23,200 nt of DNA, taken from IMG/VR virus record IMGVR_UViG_3300022413_000223, positions 1-23,200 of that record. The stretch is one strand, 5' to 3'. The DNA comes from a virus. The translations under genes were made by a program, and so were the position numbers. The notes under the pieces are model-generated. The model saw only the letters and a list, made by a program, of their open reading frames with translations, was not told the DNA's origin and ran no database searches. Each line of letters opens with the position of its first letter. Within the stretch, counting starts at the first letter, position 1. Of the stretch, positions 21,078-23,200 are shown piece by piece.

Positions 21078-23047
21078 CAGAGACTCCTGACTCGTTCCTG
21101 CTCGCGCCCTGTGCCCTGAGATGCGGGCATGCCCATCGGGCTACCGTTCATGTTTCTAGGAGCGCCAGCCATGCCGCCCGAGCCGGCCGGTGAACTCGAT
21201 CCGCCATCGGGCATCCTCGGCGTCTGGCTCTGCATCCTCTGTGGCTGCGCCGGCTGTGACTGCGGGCCCTGACCCTGGCCCATCATCGCCATAGCCATCT
21301 CCGCCAGCCGCGCCGCCATAGCGCCCGCATCAGGGATGCCAAGCGACTCGCCTAGGTGGTTGAAGTGCCACGCCCAGAAGACGGGGTCCGGGCTGGCCTG
21401 AATGGCTGGCAGCGCCTCGAGATAGCGCGCGTGCAGCTCGTTGGCCGCCTGGCGGAACTCGGGGTCGTCCTGACGCCGCATAGAGCGCGCGCTAACCGAG
21501 ATCTCCAAGTCCTCAAACGTGAAGCCCGACTCGGGGTCGTGGTCCCCGCCCGTGAACAATAGCTCGGTACCAGGAGGCGCATCGGGGTCCGCGATGCCCA
21601 TCGGGGCAATGATGCGGTCCTCGTAGTAGAAGAAGTGCCCGACCTTTGCCATCAGGGCACCCGTGTCACGCTGCACCGCGCGCTCAAGCCAGGAGACGCG
21701 GGCAGACGATGAGCGGTCGGCAATCACGTTCTCGGTCGCCGTGCCCTTGCCCGTGACGTTGCCCGACTGCGCGTCAAACGCGCCTAGGGTCGTGTCTACG
21801 CGCTCCTGCAGAATGGATGCGTACTCAATGAGCTCCCGGCTCGTGCCGCCCATAACGATCTCGTGCACGGACTCGCGCGTGAGCTCGTCCGGGATGCCGA
21901 CAACGTGGTCGTGCGGTGTGCTCTTGATCGTGTCCGCCACGTTCTTCGGCGCGACCACCTGGCGCTTGTACGCCTCGTTCTCGCGCGAGATGGCCAGCAT
22001 CTGCCGGTCGAGCTCGGTAATCTGGCCCTCGACCGCAACGAGCGGCGACATCGGCAGCGTCTGGTTCGGGATCTTGTACGCCCCGAATATCTGGTACGGC
22101 CCACTCTTCGGCCCGTAGTACGGGCGCGGCGGGCGAATCAGCGCCGGCTTGTTCGTGGTCGATGAGTGCAGCCCGAGCGTGTACGTCGATCCTGAGAACC
22201 CCTCATCTGGGCCGTGGTCCTTCTGGAACACCTCGGGAATCCACACGTCGCGGCCGACCACAAGGTTGCGGCTCGGCATGTACTGGCGCGTGTCGTACCC
22301 CAACTCGCGCACATCGCTCGTGGTCGAGAGCCCCTTCACCGCCTCGACGTCCCAGTCGTCCGGGTTGGCCTCGGCGCGGGCAATGAGGTCGTCTAGGTCG
22401 GCAATCCAGCGGTGGCCCATAAACCGCGCGTTGTCACGGTCCTTTGCGCCGGGGTCGATGAAGAAGAACCGCGGGGGGACTCGGGACACCGCGGGCCACT
22501 GCACCTTGGCGTCCCATCGCGGGTCGGTCTCGGCCATCTGAGGATCGCCAAACACCCGCCAGACTCGAGCGTCTGCGGTCTGGTCGTTGTCCTCGAACCC
22601 CTCGAAGGGCTCGCCGTAGTCCGAGTTCGCGTAGCGGCGCCGCACCGCCTCGGACGTGATGGTCGGGCCCTCCCCGATCGAGACGAGCGCCACGCCGTAG
22701 CCGAACATCATGTCGACTACCAGGGACTCAAGCAGGTCTCCAAGCCCCACGTCGCGCGCCCACTGGTTGTAGACCAGCTCGTGGCTCGCAGCGATGGCCT
22801 CGTAGACCGTGTTCTTGCGCCGCGTCTCAACCTCGAACTCGGGGTGCTCGTACACGAGCCGCGGCAGCATGACCGAGAGGTACTCGTGCGCGTGGTTCTC
22901 GCCCGCGTAGTCGTCGCCGGTCCGGCCCATGTATGCGGGGCCGTGGTAGCGCTTGATGAGCGTCTCGTTGCTCGAGAGGTGCGCTTTAGTCTTCTCCTCG
23001 GCTCCCTTGACCTCGGCCCATAGTGCCTGTGCGTTAGTGTTCAGCAT
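21077..23047 (-). CDS. Portal protein
   Basis: A 656-residue protein with the look of a large podovirus-type portal, the ring at one vertex through which DNA enters and leaves. Visible portal-like parts: LPRLVYEHPEFEVETRR (61-77), NQWARDVGLGDLLESLVVDMMFGYGVALVSIG (about 94-125), RVPPRFFFIDPGAKD, a long helical stem-like region near LVAVEGQITELDRQMLAISRENEAYKRQVVAPKNV, and ERVDTTLGAFDAQSGNVTGKGTATEN (the wing and crown side). The last 70 residues are Met/Gln/Pro/Gly-rich and probably disordered. It is followed by scaffold and capsid genes, as expected. The start overlaps the preceding stop and the stop overlaps the next start (ATGA on both sides). Confidence 0.85.
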   Translation of the reverse strand: MLNTNAQALWAEVKGAEEKTKAHLSSNETLIKRYHGPAYMGRTGDDYAGENHAHEYLSVMLPRLVYEHPEFEVETRRKNTVYEAIAASHELVYNQWARDVGLGDLLESLVVDMMFGYGVALVSIGEGPTITSEAVRRRYANSDYGEPFEGFEDNDQTADARVWRVFGDPQMAETDPRWDAKVQWPAVSRVPPRFFFIDPGAKDRDNARFMGHRWIADLDDLIARAEANPDDWDVEAVKGLSTTSDVRELGYDTRQYMPSRNLVVGRDVWIPEVFQKDHGPDEGFSGSTYTLGLHSSTTNKPALIRPPRPYYGPKSGPYQIFGAYKIPNQTLPMSPLVAVEGQITELDRQMLAISRENEAYKRQVVAPKNVADTIKSTPHDHVVGIPDELTRESVHEIVMGGTSRELIEYASILQERVDTTLGAFDAQSGNVTGKGTATENVIADRSSSARVSWLERAVQRDTGALMAKVGHFFYYEDRIIAPMGIADPDAPPGTELLFTGGDHDPESGFTFEDLEISVSARSMRRQDDPEFRQAANELHARYLEALPAIQASPDPVFWAWHFNHLGESLGIPDAGAMAARLAEMAMAMMGQGQGPQSQPAQPQRMQSQTPRMPDGGSSSPAGSGGMAGAPRNMNGSPMGMPASQGTGREQERVRSL

Positions 23048-23200
23048 CAGGCAAACCTCTGGCGGCCCTTAGTGGGCGGGTTGAGAATCTCGGCGTGTCC
23101 CATGAGGTCGCCGAACGATCCCGGCGGGAACATCGGCTCCTCCTCGAGCGGGGCAAAGTTGCGCTTGTACGCCCAGGTGTACCCGTACTCCATGGCGTTA
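23047..23200 (-). CDS. End of an unidentified gene upstream of the portal gene
   Basis: On the minus strand a frame is open from the window edge for 50 codons and ends with TGA at 23047-23049, overlapping the portal ATG. The C-terminus includes YGYTWAYKRNFAPLEEEPMF, PPGSFGDLMGHAEILNPPTK and a final GRQRFA. It is not recognised. The gene before a portal is often the terminase or a small head-module gene, and either would fit. The codon coupling makes it a real gene. Confidence 0.65.
   Translation of the reverse strand, partial: NAMEYGYTWAYKRNFAPLEEEPMFPPGSFGDLMGHAEILNPPTKGRQRFA

Noticed and set aside
1-23200. tRNA genes, insertion sequences, attachment sites
   Set aside because: I saw no cloverleaf-like sequence, transposase gene or paired terminal repeats while reading, but a covariance-model search was not possible.

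Overview
The window looks like part of a tailed-phage genome (or prophage), high in GC (roughly 62 % by eye), with a short-tailed, podovirus-type virion gene order. Three blocks are visible. (1) At the far left a small leftward helix-turn-helix gene (25-231), overlapping the start of another leftward gene at the window edge, faces a rightward operon across a 113-bp divergent control region (232-344). (2) The rightward operon (345-3740) has tightly packed, mostly ATGA-coupled small unknown genes, then a recombination set: ERF-family single-strand annealing protein, YqaJ/lambda-exonuclease-type nuclease, and a small protein with an SSB-like acidic tail. (3) From the right edge back to 3800 everything but one doubtful small ORF is leftward and is the virion module: portal, small head-module protein, scaffold, major capsid protein, decoration-like protein, tail adaptor, a very large tail-nozzle-like protein with an inserted LamG-like domain, two helical internal-virion-like proteins, a 1878-residue polyvalent internal virion protein, two beta-rich virion proteins and a membrane protein that could belong to lysis.

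The two transcription units converge at 3741-3799, where a 12-bp hairpin lies between the stop codons. Gene junctions are very tight (ATGA, GTGA or TAATG overlaps are common), which fits a phage. The terminase, lysis enzymes, DNA polymerase and any integrase are not in the window; the terminase is probably beyond the right edge. The host cannot be named from the sequence. The AlpA/excisionase-like regulator is a hint of a temperate or integrating lifestyle but not proof.

The most interesting points are: an almost symmetric divergent promoter pair whose two halves match only at the -35 box and around the -10 box; a small ORF that joins a twin-arginine-like leader to a cut-off Walker A motif; the polyvalent giant protein (HExxH peptidase motif, triple GHxH motif, ADP-ribosyltransferase-like domain, LPD38-like C-terminus) with a G-rich 12-bp tandem repeat in its gene; a C(UUCG)G hairpin directly before a gene that lacks a visible ribosome binding site; and a strong excess of the palindrome CTCGAG that is not explained by one codon pair.
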